Shown here in pieces: positions 12,345-23,959 of a stretch of 64,000 bases of DNA; position 1 is the stretch's first letter; each line of letters starts with the position of its first letter. Made by a program: the position numbers and the translations under genes. Below the pieces are notes generated by a model, which ran no database searches, was not told where the DNA came from, and saw only the letters and a program-made list of their open reading frames with translations. This DNA is from Aedes albopictus (taxonomy: Eukaryota; Arthropoda; Insecta; Diptera; Culicidae): the NCBI RefSeq assembly GCF_035046485.1, contig NC_085136.1, positions 323,296,175 through 323,360,174 on the forward strand, in the 5' to 3' direction.

Positions 12345-13236
12345 GGCAAGCTCCTCCTCTATCTTTCTCTTTCTCGTGTATGTCAGGAGAGTGAGCAAGA
12401 TAAAAGAAAATGTTGGTACCGCCAATGACGACAAGCCTATACTTTAGTTGCACTCTTAGCATAGAGAGAAACACAACAATTGAGTCAGCGTTTCCCATGT
12501 CTGGCTTAAGGAGTGACTCAAATAATTCTTCAGAAATGATTTTTTGGTAACCTTTTTAAGAATTTCCAGGGACATTTATCCAGAAATCACTTGAGTAACC
12601 AAGAATTTCTCCACCACATCGTTCGAAAAACATCCAGAACTTGAGCAAGATTAATCTGTCCTTTTTTTTTCAAGTACTCCTCGGAAGATTTCTGCAAGGA
12701 TTCCTACACATTTTTGGCTTTGTTGCTAGATGGTTTGCTTTAAACCCTTTCCGGAAAATAGTTCGAATTACTCCTCAAGATAGCCACGTCCTATGATTTA
12801 ATCTACAGAAGAGAACAGTTCTTTGATTAACGTACATGAAAAAATGCATTACAACTGGTGGCTTAACATTAGAGACGAAAAACCCTCCTAAAATGAACTA
12901 AAGATCAAGAAAATGTTAGTAAATCCTGTTAGATAACATTGATATACTGCAAAGAACACTACAAACACGATGAACTTATTGAAATGATATAGGAAAATAA
13001 CAGAAAATCCTTTAAAACTGTGAGTTAGAAATCAAACCAAGCAAATCGTATGTTACCGTTGAGTGTACCGCTTTAGAATACCTTTAGAAACGGAAGGCAG
13101 ATCCAAACATGGATCCCCATAAAACCACATACATAAAAAGGCGTATCTTTAGATCATCATCATAGATCGACGAAGCAAAAGTATCACCCCAAGAAACTGC
13201 AATTGGGAGTCCCCTTTTACTAGTAAAGTAGCGAGG
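12345..13236. other. No gene recognised
   Basis: A-rich intergenic or upstream sequence without a convincing frame or repeat. The last 50 bp may be the leader of the predicted gene that starts at 13237. Confidence 0.4.
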
Positions 13237-13939
13237 ATGGCTCTAACAGGACACGGGAAGTGCAACTTTGAATGCAAGATCATTATTGAACAAAACAGAC
13301 GGAAATATAGTGATTCTCGAACCCCTGCGCGTGCTACATTAACTCAACGCCCCTCCGAACGATCCAAGCAGCCTTGGCTGCCACCCCCCACTTGTCACAA
13401 TTTTTCCCAAAACTCTCGGCAACCGGACATTTTGAACGACTTCAAAATTGGCCGCCCCTTTCCCGCCTTTTTCCCGCCTAAGCGTTCGAATCCCGGTGGA
13501 ATAAAATTACTCCAAATTGTTCTGCTGCTTCTGCTCGATTGGGTCCTGCTAGCCGCACTGGTTCTGCTGCTGCGTGGCGTCCGAAGAATGAACGACTATC
13601 TGCAGAACATTCTGGTAAGTCCGTCACTACTAGTCCGTACTCCCAGTTCAGTAACGTCTCCCTCTTCGGAAAGTGTAGCACAACGACATCTCCGATCTCA
13701 AGAGAGAATTCCCACTGTTTGAGACGGCCGATACGTTCGAAGCGCATCAAGCTCGGCAGCACCGAGCTCACAAGCAGCTGTGGACTAACAACGTTGTTGG
13801 TAATAGTACGCCGGATGAGGACTTCTCGGAGCAGACAGAATCGTCGACTTCGCCTTCGAAAGCACTGGTAGCTGTCGCCTCGGAGGCAGCTTCGACGCGG
13901 ACCTTGGACCTGATCCAGCTGGAACCGATATCCATTGTG
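13237..13939 (+). CDS. Predicted two-exon membrane-anchored protein, 3' incomplete
   Basis: I predict exons 13237-13614 and 13679-13939, which encode 126 and 87 residues and join in phase 0. The intron of 64 nt has a consensus GTAAGT donor and a pyrimidine-rich acceptor ending GTGTAG. The start has A at -3 and G at +4. Residues 1-85 are basic and proline-rich. Around residues 88-111 a hydrophobic helix (LLQIVLLLLLDWVLL...) is followed by RGVRR, suggesting a single membrane anchor. Exon 2 encodes an acidic/serine-rich segment after HNDISDLKREFPLFE. A donor GTAAAT at 13940 implies more exons; the next may be the phase-0 exon at 25147. I do not recognise the family. The alternative is a chance pairing of frames, but both splice sites, the phase and codon use argue for a real gene. 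Confidence 0.5.
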
Positions 13940-14579
13940 GTAAATTTAGTACTTGAGTTTTCATCATTACGCAAACTTGATAGTTGTGACCTGAGGGCGA
14001 AACCAGATTTGGTGGTCTCATGGTTGTTGATCGTATAACACTTCTCTGATTGTCATTACCCAGAATCACACATTACCTCGAAAACCATTTCAACCGGCAA
14101 CAATTCATAACTGCATAAACCTAACTTACAGCTCCACTAGGGTGAATTCTGTTCAACCATAACTGACTACAGTTACCCGATCTTGAAGGTCGCTCGTAGT
14201 GGTATTAATAGGAGTTGGTGGGTAAGATGCTAAGGGCCACAATGAAGTATGTTCAGGTTCTTCAGGTACTTATGGGTTTTGTGTTTTTAGAACGAAGATG
14301 TCATCGATTATTCTTAACGACAAGCGTTCAGTCAGCTACAGCTTTAAGTTCTCCTATCTATCCTCAGAGGATTGATTCAGTACTGTAGACTTCCTGTTCC
14401 TAGAAGGGACAGACGCAAATGAAGCTTTCTGTTGGTCAAGCTACAATTTTCTCAGTAACTCAAGCACGATTCGAGAGATCATGGAAGATACGAAATCCTT
14501 TTTGTTCAAACATCCTTACAACAATGTTGTCCGGAGTGATATATCGACCGCATATTTCTTGCAACTCGACCTTCGCTCC
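13940..14579. other. Presumed intron sequence, no other feature
   Basis: Follows the donor at 13940. Frames here are short and lack known domains. Nothing else is recognised before the minus-strand LINE relic. Confidence 0.35.
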
Positions 14580-15470
14580 ACGAAACGTGGGCATTCGAAG
14601 ATCACCTGCTCCGTGGTCTCGTTACAGTTGTACGATCGGGACAATCTGCATTCTCGAATCTGTACAAATATCGTCTAAATCGCCCATGACTCGAAAGAAA
14701 TTGTATCAGGTGAAAATTCACTTTGCCATGGGCCTGCTCGCCCATTTGGACATGCTCGATGACCGTCCGTCTACCCTTGCTGGAGAAGTCCCACGCTCTC
14801 CGCGATCTCAACATTGACGACGTTCTGGCGAAACGTCTAGTGCCTTTCCACGTCACTCATCGTATTCCGCTACGACTAGCGCTATGGGCATCATTCCTAC
14901 ATCAACCTGTGGATACTCTGGATTCTCTGTATGCTTCGGTTGACAACTACCACGCTCGACCACGCAACGGCAAGTAGCCTACGCTTGCTCGACACCGTTG
15001 TTGAGCTGTTTGGCATCATCCTCGACAAGGCCATAACCGCCATGCTTGCATTTTTTGCACGATACCTATTACATGTGGCTACTGAATTTCAGCTTATCGT
15101 CGATCATGACCCCCAGTTGCTTCAGTGAGCGTTTAGCGTTGATGCTACACCCGCCCGTGGTGAGCACTACATGTTGCTTAGACCTGTTCAGAATAGAGGT
15201 TGTTCACCACTACCACCTCCGTTTTGTGGTACGCGAGTACCAGCTTCCACTAAGTCACTCGCGTGCGCTGCTGTTAACTCCACTTCCTCTATTGCCACCG
15301 CGAGGATAATATCGTCGCCAAAGCCAACCAGCTTCACACGCGGTGGAAGTCAGAGCCTCAATACGCCATCATACGCTGATCTAATAGCGTCCACCGCCGA
15401 TCGACTTTTCAGGAAGCCACCAGTCCACAAGTCATCTGGCCTCTCAATATCTTATGGCCTCTCGTGATTA
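14580..15470 (-). pseudogene. Non-LTR retrotransposon reverse transcriptase, 3' half, minus strand
   Basis: Read on the minus strand from about 15470, the order is a catalytic GFGDDI box (15304-15327, the family's FxDD), a VEEVE-type helix, then LKQLGVMIDDKLKFSSH at about 15090-15130, the typical LGV-D-L-F--H motif after the palm. A thumb and C-terminal tail follow, with GKVNFHLIQFLSSHGRFRRYLYRF near 14650-14730, a cysteine pair and a terminal HV-F-CP-F-like motif. This order is shared by R1/LOA/Jockey-type mosquito LINEs. Frameshifts and stops, including two within the SSH region, show it is inactive. The true start of the element is missing. Confidence 0.8.
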
Positions 15471-16030
15471 ACAAATTCTCTAAACAGTAGTCCTTTTGGC
15501 CACGTGGATTCTTCATCCGCTATGTGCTTACAACTCCAATCGACACCAACTTTGAACGAAACGTATCGCAAGTTTACAAAATTTCCCCAGCGTAGAACTA
15601 GCTTCGCAACATCAGGTACATATATTGTTTAACTCCAACGATCTGCAAACCATATCCCGTATAGCATCGGTAGACACATGCTTGGCAATCCGGATGAAGA
15701 ATATCCAGTATTTTCGTGAAGAAATTGGTTGATGCTTTCACAACACTTGAACCAATATGCAGCGTCCTGCCATTTTCATGGATTGTTGCATTTTCTTCAA
15801 AATCAACATTCCTTTGAGGTGTCGATGATGCTGGCGGAAAGTTGATCGGTTCACGACTTTGGCCACAATCACTAGTGCGATGATTTCCTCGTTTGATACT
15901 CTTAGCAGAGAAAATTCGAATCGAACAGAAAACTCGTGTGTTTAATATCGAATACAAACATGGAATGAAATGTTTTAAGGCGTTTCTCTTACACAAATCA
16001 AGGAGCAAATTATACCGTATTTCAGGTATA
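15471..16030. other. No gene assigned; one 136-codon minus frame
   Basis: A minus-strand frame at 15598-16008 encodes a protein of mixed composition, with several cysteines in the C-terminal third (DCQACVYRCYTGYG). It has no motif I can name. It could be an exon, retroelement debris or chance. Confidence 0.25.
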
Positions 16031-16629
16031 AAGACCGGTCCAGAAAGTATGGACGCAGTAAGAAAATACTGGTGTTTTAAAACTATTGATGGCTAGTTCT
16101 TTTTGAAAACTACATCCTGTTGGTCAACCTATTTTCTCAGCATTTGTATAGCGGTTTTTGCGATTCTAACAGTGTGTTTCAAAATACATGAACTTTGAGC
16201 GGAGCATTATTGGAAAAATGTGCACAAATGATGTACAGAGTTTGAAAGGTCACTTAGGAAATGAACAAAATATGGTGGGAGTAAGTGAGAAAATCTTGCA
16301 ACCACCAATTAGCAACCACAGTGGGGATAACACGTTTAAGCATAGGCAAAAATTGGGTAAAAAAATAAAGATGCTGCTAACCCTCGTTCGGATAAACAAA
16401 TTATGAAGGTGTTTGAGTACAAGAAAAAACCTTCTAACTAACACAGCGCACCAGGGGTATGACCAAAAAAGTTACCATTTTGAATTCTAATGTTCATCGT
16501 GGCAAAGAACGTTTGAATTTTCGATCCTATAGTAACCAGAAACAGCCAATACGAAGCCCGAAACTAGAACTATCGATCAGGCTCAGCCAACTGAAGACTA
16601 GGTGCGTCCATACTTTCTGGGGCAGTCTT
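16031..16629. mobile_element. Tc1/mariner-like non-autonomous element with TA target site
   Basis: The ends are inverted copies containing CCAGAAAGTATGGACGCA. The left reads AAGACCGGTCCAGAAAGTAT. The right, reverse complemented, reads AAGACTGCCCCAGAAAGTAT. TA dinucleotides at 16029-16030 and 16630-16631 fit the TA duplication of Tc1/mariner elements. The interior of about 540 bp has no intact transposase. Confidence 0.7.
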
Positions 16630-16734
16630 TATGACGGTACACTGTTATACAAAAGTAGGCGAATGCTATATTGTAATAACCCTCAACATTCCGCCTCAAT
16701 CAGCTACTCCTACCATCTTCCGGAACCGTGGTGC

Positions 16735-18830
16735 CGGTAATTATTTGATTAAAATATCAGCGGGCTGCTCATCCGTTGTTGGCAGATACTTGAGAAACAG
16801 CTTGCCCCTTTAGATCAGCTTCCGTACGAAACAATACTGAACTTCGATATGCTTCATCCATTTCAGCTTTCGTGGATCCGACGAGATTGAAATACATACA
16901 CGGTTGATTGTCCTTGAAAAGCGTGACAAGCTCTTTCACTTCTCGCTGGACTGGACAGACTTGAGTAGGTTGACAGCCCACATCGACTCACAGCTTGCTC
17001 GACAGAGAGCTATGAGCTCTTGCACTACGGATGACTGTTTCTTCGTAGACCAAATCACAGTTTGACTAATCCGGAAACCGATCTCCTATCGTTGGGTTCG
17101 TTTCCCCAATCCGCACCGCAACAGGTTCCGCATCTGAACGTCGATACACCAACTGTTAATCCGCTGTTCCTCGAAGGTATCGCAGCATCCTCCGCCGGTG
17201 CGTCCAGTGGTCTTCCGTTGCACAGCACGTCCGGCATGTCCTTCATTTAAAACTCTGCAGAAAACTTCCTCTTCAATCTGTGGATCGCCTTCAGTGAGTT
17301 GCTCGCTAAAAACACATTGTCCACGTAGATCAGAACGTAGATGAAGGCTTCATTGCCTATCCAGAAGTAGAAATAGTAGTTGTGTTCACTTCTCTTGAAC
17401 CCGAGCTCGTTGATGAACTCGTGGAATCGCAGGTTCCAGTTCCGCGAGGACTGCTTCAAGCCATAGACGGCAGACTTGATTACTCCCGCCTCAAAGCCAA
17501 GCGGCCAGCGCATGTAGATTTCTTCTTCTAAGATGCCGTCCAAGAAGGCGCCCTTGGCGTCCATTTGGTGGACGTACCACCTTTCGTAGTTAAGTGTAGA
17601 ATTAGCTATAAGTTAAAATACACATTAATAAAAACAAAAAAAAAACCTTTCGTAGTTCGCAAGCGCCAGAAGGAACCGTATCGTAGACATCTTCGCAACT
17701 GGTGAGTAGGTCTCGCCAAAGTCAAAACCCTGACGCTGCGTGAAGTCGCGCGCCACCAGCCTGGCTTTGCACTACGTCACTGCACCTCTTGATCTTAAAA
17801 ATCCACTTACTGCCCACAATCTTCCTCCCGGTCGGGGGTTCTAGCAAGATCCACATATCATTTCGTTGTAGTGCTTCGAGCTCTTCTTGTATCGCCTGCT
17901 CCCGCATTGGCCAACTGTCGCTGTCTCAACTCACCGACACCCGAGGGAATCCTGTCCACGAAGTTTTCCGCACACAATGCTAACACCGACATGTCCATGT
18001 CAAAATCACTGTGCCACTTCGGGGGCGCTACAGTTCTGCCATTCCGTCGAAAGCCAGGTCTCCTATCGCATCCAGTATCGGGTTGTTCAGCCAATACTTC
18101 TTCCGAAATATTCTACCGAGTCTTCTTCATCCTGCAATGCCAGCTCGACCAGCCTCGTTTTCAGAGCCGATTTCGGTTCTCGCACTACGACTGCATCATG
18201 TTAGTTCACCTGATTTTCAATCGGCGATCAAAACACTCTTACCGTTCCACACACATTTGGAGTGTAACCGACAAACTTCACTTCCTGTGCTTTCAAGTCT
18301 AGTTTTTTTTTATAACTGCTTGGGTACATACATGGATGTAACAGTCACTACCGAATACGCGCGAGATCGACACATTTGGCTTTTTGCCATACCAAACCTC
18401 AAGAGATTTCGCCATCGACCGCGACGCTCGGGCTACGGTTCAATACGCCGAAGTGAGCAGTCACTATCGCCTCGTAGTCCATGAACCGTTTCAGTACTTC
18501 ATCCTTCGTGCTGATAGCGTGAACCACCGTAACGTGCGTAAAATCGTCCATAAAGGTTACGAAGTACGAACTCCCATCCCATGACACACACGTCGCTATG
18601 GACAATCTCCAACGGTCTCCCTGCGCGTTTTTCTGGGTGCCGCTGGAATAGTTCCCTTGTCAGATTTCCGTGGATGCACGAGTCGCACAGAATCTTCGCA
18701 CCTCCAGTCTTCACAGCAAAACCTTCAAGCCTTCAACCATGCATGTTCTTGATCAAGAGCGTCAGAAGATTGTCGTTCCCCAAGTGACTGTACCTATGGT
18801 ACCATAGCTCCAGCTCACTGTCCACGGTTC
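16735..18830 (-). pseudogene. Ty1/copia LTR retrotransposon pol relic
   Basis: Minus-strand domain order from 18830 down is standard copia. GAG-pre-integrase comes first (LELWYHRYSHLGNDNL), then integrase (CDSCIHGN, PLEIVHSDV, FVTFMDDFTH, YEA--AHFGVL at 18400-18720). The start of reverse transcriptase follows (EELEALQRNDMW, KWIFKIK at 17722-17907), then its core (MDAKGAFLDGILEEEIYM, YGLKQSSRNW, IYVDNVFLA with YVDN in place of YVDD, 17247-17564). RNase H closes the series (ADWGNEPNDRRSVSG, LFKDNQPC, PADIL at 16735-17240). The catalytic change, stops, frameshifts and a short retroposon at 17592-17644 mark it as dead. No LTRs are seen. The 5' side is cut off by the palindromic element at 18838. 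Confidence 0.93.
17592..17644 (+). mobile_element. 53-bp retroposon tail with 13-bp target duplication, inside copia
   Basis: ACCTTTCGTAGTT occurs at 17579-17591 and again at 17645-17657, inside the copia reverse transcriptase. The DNA between them ends in TTAATAAAAAC and an A-rich run. This is a severely 5'-truncated poly(A) retroposon on the plus strand, younger than the copia copy. The parent LINE cannot be named from so short a piece. Confidence 0.85.
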
Positions 18831-18837
18831 TGTAACA

Positions 18838-19399
18838 TTAGCCCGCATGGCACTAGCCCGAATACCACTAGCCCGAATGGTAGCATAAGGTATGTTGGGG
18901 AAAACTGATTAACAATTTCATCAAAAATTTGTCCTTCTTTAAGGACAGTCTTGTTAGAATCCCAAAATGGCCGCCACAATGGCTGACTTTGGCACCTCCT
19001 CAAGATTTCGAGTGCACAAATCTCTTCGTAAACAATAACAGCGCACCTGATCTTCTAAGTAATTTGAAGCTTATTACAAGTGAGCAAGAACAGAATAATA
19101 AAATGCACTCTTGTTTGAAGCTTGCTTCTTGAGATTTGTGCGTCTGAAGTTCTGATGCACTGTTGAAGCGGGATTTCAAGATGTTTGTCCTTAAGTTATC
19201 GGCTATTCTTTCAAGATGTATTGACGCAAATCGTAAACATTAGCACCATCATTAGCGCCATAATCAATTTACAAATCCAGCAGAGGTTTTTCCTTCTTTG
19301 GAACATACGCTGTTCTTCCGTATTCTATTATTACCATGATACTGATAGATGAATTTCGATTCGGGCTTGTGGTATTCGGGCTAGTGACATTCGGGCTAA
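18838..19399. mobile_element. 562-bp foldback-type element with repeated TAGCCCGAAT motifs in its ends
   Basis: The left end (18838-18878) and right end (19359-19399) are inverted over 41 bp with three mismatches. Each end carries three tandem copies of an approx. 15-bp motif built on TAGCCCGAAT and CACTAG. The interior has no recognisable gene. Terminal repeats built from short tandem motifs recall foldback elements and others with clustered transposase sites. It abuts the truncated copia pol domain at 18830. Confidence 0.75.
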
Positions 19400-19545
19400 C
19401 GGTGCATTCCAACCCACTGACAGGCATTGTTGTCAACATGTCTTTTGTTAAAACGGCCCCGAAATGTGCTGATCAAACGAAATTGGGCCCCTAATGTCAC
19501 TACTGTCACTCCATGCTATAGGTATAGGCGTGTCAATGGCGTGGT

Positions 19546-19604
19546 GCATTCGGGCTAGTATCGTTCGGGCTAGTGTCATTCGGGCTAGTGACATTCGGGC
19601 TAGT
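19546..19604. repeat. Four tandem ATTCGGGCTAGT motifs outside the foldback element
   Basis: Four copies of ATTCGGGCTAGTG-type motif lie head to tail about 150 bp beyond the right end of the 18838-19399 element, in the orientation of its right end. They may be the end of a second, truncated copy, or an expanded terminal tract left by rearrangement. Confidence 0.75.
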
Positions 19605-19659
19605 GATTAAACGGATTAAGCGACAAATCGGGTATAAACAAAAAATCTTCCATGTTCAC

Positions 19660-20960
19660 ATGCATTCCCTGCTCGCCTACTAGTGCCTGAACAACTACTC
19701 GACACCGACATAAGTGAAGAAGATATTCTTGGCTATACTTGTGCCCAAAAGGAGTACACATGGTGTGAAGAGGTTTGATTTCCACTCCAGTTGGTGAAAA
19801 CTTTACGTCTAACGAAAAATCCATAATTGGACTACCGGGTGTCGTAACACAGTGCTGTTTTTCCATGGTACTGATTTGCCACAGTCTGTGTATTTTGGGC
19901 TTTTGCACATTCCGGTAGAAGTGGACTAACCCTACCCAATAATGACTTGCTTTAACTGTGGTGCTTATGGCCATTCAAAGAAACGCTGCCAGCATAGTGG
20001 CTCAGACAGATCACCAAACGATAATACCGCGTACTGCGAAGCTCCCATGGAACACGATTATGGACACCTAGTCAACCAAATGTGAAAGCCAACTTCTCTC
20101 CAATTGCTGCGATTTGAAGGAGAGGAATGTGAAGTACCCTAATCACTTCTGGAACAGGAAGCGAGGCTGTAAAGAGAAATGATCCGGGACGTCTTTCTCA
20201 CCTTGTTGATCACCAACTTACACCTCGGCCGCACTCGACCGGAATCTTTGACCACCAAACGCTGACAACCGCAATCCTATTCGCAAAGAACAGTCTCATT
20301 GTACCATCATTCTACTATCCATTGTCCATTATTTATATCCGGGAGCTACAGATTCACCAAGCGTGAGGCCTTCCATGTCGACCCTGACCAGGGATGTTCT
20401 GGAGTTATCGGAAGATCCTCTGGCAGCAGTCGACATGACCCTCTGCCTCTCTCGGGCCTTTTATAAACCCAAAACGCTTTTAACTCATCAGTGATATCCA
20501 GGGTATAAGTCCTTCGATGCAACCTATATCAGATCGGTACAACCTCGGCAAACATGGACCAAATACCTGCCATCGAACATCCCTCAAACAACCCTTCTTC
20601 TGAACCTGTGATGTCTTTGGAATTGAGTACAGGCGAACGACTGTTCGCCAACAAGTGCTACCTACACACTATCCTGCCAGAATTCTTTAACACATAGTCA
20701 GCGGCATACGATAGATTTCGGCACATCTACACGCAACTTTTAACGAGCTGATAGCACGTCCAAGCTCCTTTGCGACTTCAATGCTGCGCGCGAAGAATGG
20801 GACAGTACTAAGTCAACCAGACGTACAAGACCCTACATCAATAGCTAGACAATTCGCGGACATCTTTTACTCAACATCTTCGGCAACAGAGCAACACCTC
20901 TGTAATTCACAACACACAATAGGTACCCGATGATACTTCATGTCTGGACAACGCTTTTAC
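19660..20960 (+). pseudogene. Jockey-like LINE: gag with CCHC knuckle, then endonuclease fragment
   Basis: A gag-like segment (VPEQLLDTDISEEDIL near 19690, then DLPQSVYFGLLHIPVEV near 19870) leads into an exact zinc knuckle of CX2CX4HX4C form at 19948-19989 (CFNCGAYGHSKKRC). A second Cys/His stretch follows at about 20033-20085. Further on, CDFNAAREEWDS at 20770-20805 matches the GDFNA-H---W motif of LINE apurinic endonucleases, followed by a RGHLLLN-like helix. The reading is broken by many stops and shifts. The ORF1-then-endonuclease order and strand are consistent with one degraded element. Confidence 0.75.
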
Positions 20961-20968
20961 TTTCCATG

Positions 20969-21123
20969 CCCAGTCAACCAGTGATCGTATAAAATGTTGC
21001 ATAAGATGTTAAAGTGGAGGCGATATGCGTACATTTTACATGCGCCTAAATGGATGCATGTACGCATATGGCCTCCACTTTATCATCTTATGCAACATCT
21101 TATACGATAACTGGTTGTCTGGG
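20969..21123. mobile_element. 155-bp near-perfect palindrome
   Basis: Two 66-bp arms (20969-21034 and 21058-21123) are inverted copies with about five mismatches. A 23-bp centre, itself with CATGCG/GCATG symmetry, separates them. The arms include CTTATGCAACAT and GGCCTCCACTTTA words. No target duplication is obvious. A foldback MITE is the simplest call; the transcript would be a long hairpin. Confidence 0.85.
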
Positions 21124-21169
21124 TGAGGTACTCTATGCCATTGTTGATGTCGTGACAGGATATTCTACA

Positions 21170-22180
21170 GGTTGCGACAACGTGGGAGATCCTATGGTAC
21201 GACATCTCCCGATAGCAGCGCCGTAGTCATTAGGATGATTACGATTGGAAACTTGGAATTGCAAGTCACTTGGTTTGCATGTGACAGGATAATCTACTAC
21301 GATGAACTACATCCTCGCAACTTCGACATCGTGGCGTTGCAGGAGCTTTGTTGGATCAATGAACTGGGAACAGGATTTGTAGTGTTTGGCAAGAAGGGAC
21401 AAAGTGTGATCGGGTGGTAGCCGATCAACGCAAGAATGTGCATTTTGAGAGTTAAGGGCCGTTTCTTCAACTATAGCACCATCAACGTGCACTGCCCATA
21501 CGAAGGGAGACCTGATGACGAGAAAGAAGCGTTTTACGAGTAGTTAGAGCAAACATTCGATGGTTGCTCGCCGCGTGACGTGAAATCGTTGTCTGCGACG
21601 TGAACGTGCAGGTAGGAAGGGAGCAAATGTACAGCCCGGTAACCGGGCGAAACAGCATGCACGCCGTATCGAATGATAACGGCCAGCGATGCGTAAACTT
21701 TGCAGCCTCCCGTGGGTAGTCCAAAGCACCTTTTTCCCCCGGAAAGATATCCACAAGGCCACCCGGAGATCATCCGACCATCAAACAGAACCACGCGTCG
21801 AAGTCGACCGCAGCGGCTAAACATCGAACAGCTGCGTAACGTAGAAGTGGTTCAAGACTACGCACAGCAGTTAGCAGTGGCCCTACCAGCGGAAGAGCAA
21901 CATGGCGCAGCTACACTTCAAGATGGCTGGAGAGACATCCGATCCGCCCTAGGTACTACGGCTGCAGCACTAGGTTTGGCGGCTCCGAATAACAGCAACG
22001 ACTGGTAAAGACGACGAATGTAAACATTTGAAAAACGAGAAAAATGCAGCTTGGGTAAGAATGTTGCAACATCGTACGAGGGTGAATAAGGTACGTTAAA
22101 GACAGACGCGTGACAAACTCCGAATACTCAAGAGCTCGTCCTCTAAGTCAAGACGGAAACGCTAGTAATGGCTATTGTGC
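21170..22180 (+). pseudogene. LINE endonuclease relic, probably RTE-like
   Basis: The fragment YYDELHPRNFDIVALQELCWI (21296-21360) matches the LINE endonuclease motif D-I-x-A-L-Q-E. A degraded CDVNVQVGRE (GDFNA--G-) motif follows near 21590. Then comes an arginine-rich linker with KNAAWVRMLQHRT (about 22040-22080), typical between endonuclease and reverse transcriptase in RTE-type elements. Stops occur throughout. It may be the 5' part of the same copy whose reverse transcriptase end lies at 23235-23920. Confidence 0.65.
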
Positions 22181-23234
22181 TAGTTAGAAGCCTCAAAGGA
22201 AATTAGGCTTAACGGATGTCCCGTGACAAAACCGTGAGCGGCTGGCTTAATCTAGCCAATATGAAAATTCAAAGATGCTCAAAATAATAATCAGCAGAAG
22301 GTAGTGCTTAAAGACTCAAACTAAATGTTTCATTTTTACTTATATCTATTGTACCTGACTCCTAGAGATTACATACAATAATCCTGCATATCGGTGGGGG
22401 CCCCGTTCTGCTCCGTAAGCTGCATTTCTCCTATCGCCGCCTCGACAACTCCGCGCGCTAAGAGAGATGTCGCACCTCCTTCACCAGGAAGCACCGGCTA
22501 CGTCGCTTGTCACGTGATGCACCGTCGGATACACCGCCATTGCACTTTGTTGCTTCGCGTTTTGTCACGCGCGGCGGTATGTCGCACGACGTAGTGCTGA
22601 CGAGCTGCACCGATGTTGCGGCAATTACAGGTATCACTCTCCTGAACGATGTTGCACTACTCAATGCCACTTCGTGTCGCAGCCTCATACCTCCCTTTCT
22701 CTCGGCGATGCCTGTGACCGACCAGCGTGTGTTGCCGATGTCGATGATGCGACGACCTTGACCGTGAAATCCTAGTCACGCAAGCTTTGGGCTGCAAACA
22801 AAAGGCCCTCTGTTGTAGAAGGCCTTTTTCTTGTGACTTAGTAGTCGTCCCTTTCAACCGAAGTGATTCAAAATGTGCCAAACCAGAGCTGGTGGTTTCT
22901 GGGGATGCCCGTTCCTTCGTTTGTCGGCGTTTTTTGCATTAGGTCTCACTAAATCCGTCCCGTGCATGCAATGAAAACTCTACGAAGTGTATGTCGTTTG
23001 TGCTTACAGGATAAAACACGTGCTTGGGTCGTAGCTTTTGTTAGCTTTTCGATGTTGATCACTAGCTACGGTTAACGGTGTCACCAATGGTGAGCACCTC
23101 AATGGCAACGTTTCATGCACCGAAGGTGGCGTTTTAACAGATCTCAGAATAGGTGAGCAGGACGAAAAACTAATCTGCAAGAGACTGAGGAGCAGGTTGG
23201 CCAGTTGAAAAACAACAAGTGATGGCTAAGGGCT
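22181..23234. other. No gene recognised; possible rearranged LINE interior
   Basis: This 1-kb gap lies where the central reverse transcriptase of an RTE-like element would be expected. The motifs are absent, so the region was deleted or replaced. The frames at 22394-22761 are short, arginine/serine-rich and unrecognised. A chance stem (AAAAGGCC with GGCCTTTT, about 22799-22830) is present. Confidence 0.35.
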
Positions 23235-23920
23235 TCAGGAAAGAATCAACACGCCCGCCACCCCGAATTTCTATTGACGGTGATGAAATCGAGGTGGTTC
23301 AAGAATTCATGTACTTGGGCTCACTGGTGACCGCCGACAACGACACCAGCAGAGAAATTCAGAGGCGCATTGTGGCATGAAATCGAGCTTACTTTGGTCT
23401 CCGCGGAACTCAACGATCGAACAAAGTTCGCCGTCACACGAAGTTAACTATATACAAAACGCTAATTAGAGCGGTAGTCCTCTATGGTTACGAAGCACGG
23501 ACTCTACGTTCAGAGGACCAACGCGCCCTTGGAGATTTAGAACGGAAGGTGTTGCGTACCATCTACGGTGGAGTGCAGATGGAAGACGGAACTTGGAGAA
23601 GGCTAATGAACCACGAGTTGCATCAGCTGCTGAGAGAACTAACCATCGTCCACACTGTGAAAATCGGGAGGCTACGGTGGGCGAGTCACGTCATCAGGAT
23701 GTCGGACAGAAACCCGACTAAAATGGTTCTCGAGAGTCATCCGTCCGGCACAAGAAGACGTGGAGCGCAGCGAGCTAGGTGGGTCGACCTAGTGGAGGAC
23801 GATCTGCGAACCCTACGCAGAGTGCGGAACTGGAGACAAACAGCCATGGACCGAGTGGAGTGGAGACAGTTACTATGTACAGCAGAGGCCACCCCGGCCT
23901 TAGCCTGGTCGTTAAGGTAA
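23235..23920 (+). pseudogene. LINE reverse transcriptase C-terminus, RTE-like
   Basis: Contains the ordered C-terminal motifs of RTE-type LINE proteins: EFMYLGSLVTADNDTSREIQRRI (23308-23375), a TIYKTLIRAVVLYGYEA box, ERKVLRTIYGG, RRLMNHELHQLL, IGRLRWASHVIRM and RARWVDLVEDDL. One in-frame stop falls after the EIQRRI segment at about 23378; the last 123 codons (23549-23920) are open. The same strand and order as the relic at 21170 suggest one original insertion. Confidence 0.85.
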
Positions 23921-23959
23921 GGTAAGAGACCAGGGTTGGAACGGCGCACACCGTGTGCG

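Noticed and set aside
13490..13502. B box (GTTCGAATCCCGG) indicating a tRNA
   Set aside because: No A box, stems or terminator at suitable distance, and it lies within a coherent coding exon.
22799..22830. Rho-independent terminator (GGCC stem followed by T-run)
   Set aside because: A chance stem in eukaryotic DNA with no associated bacterial gene.
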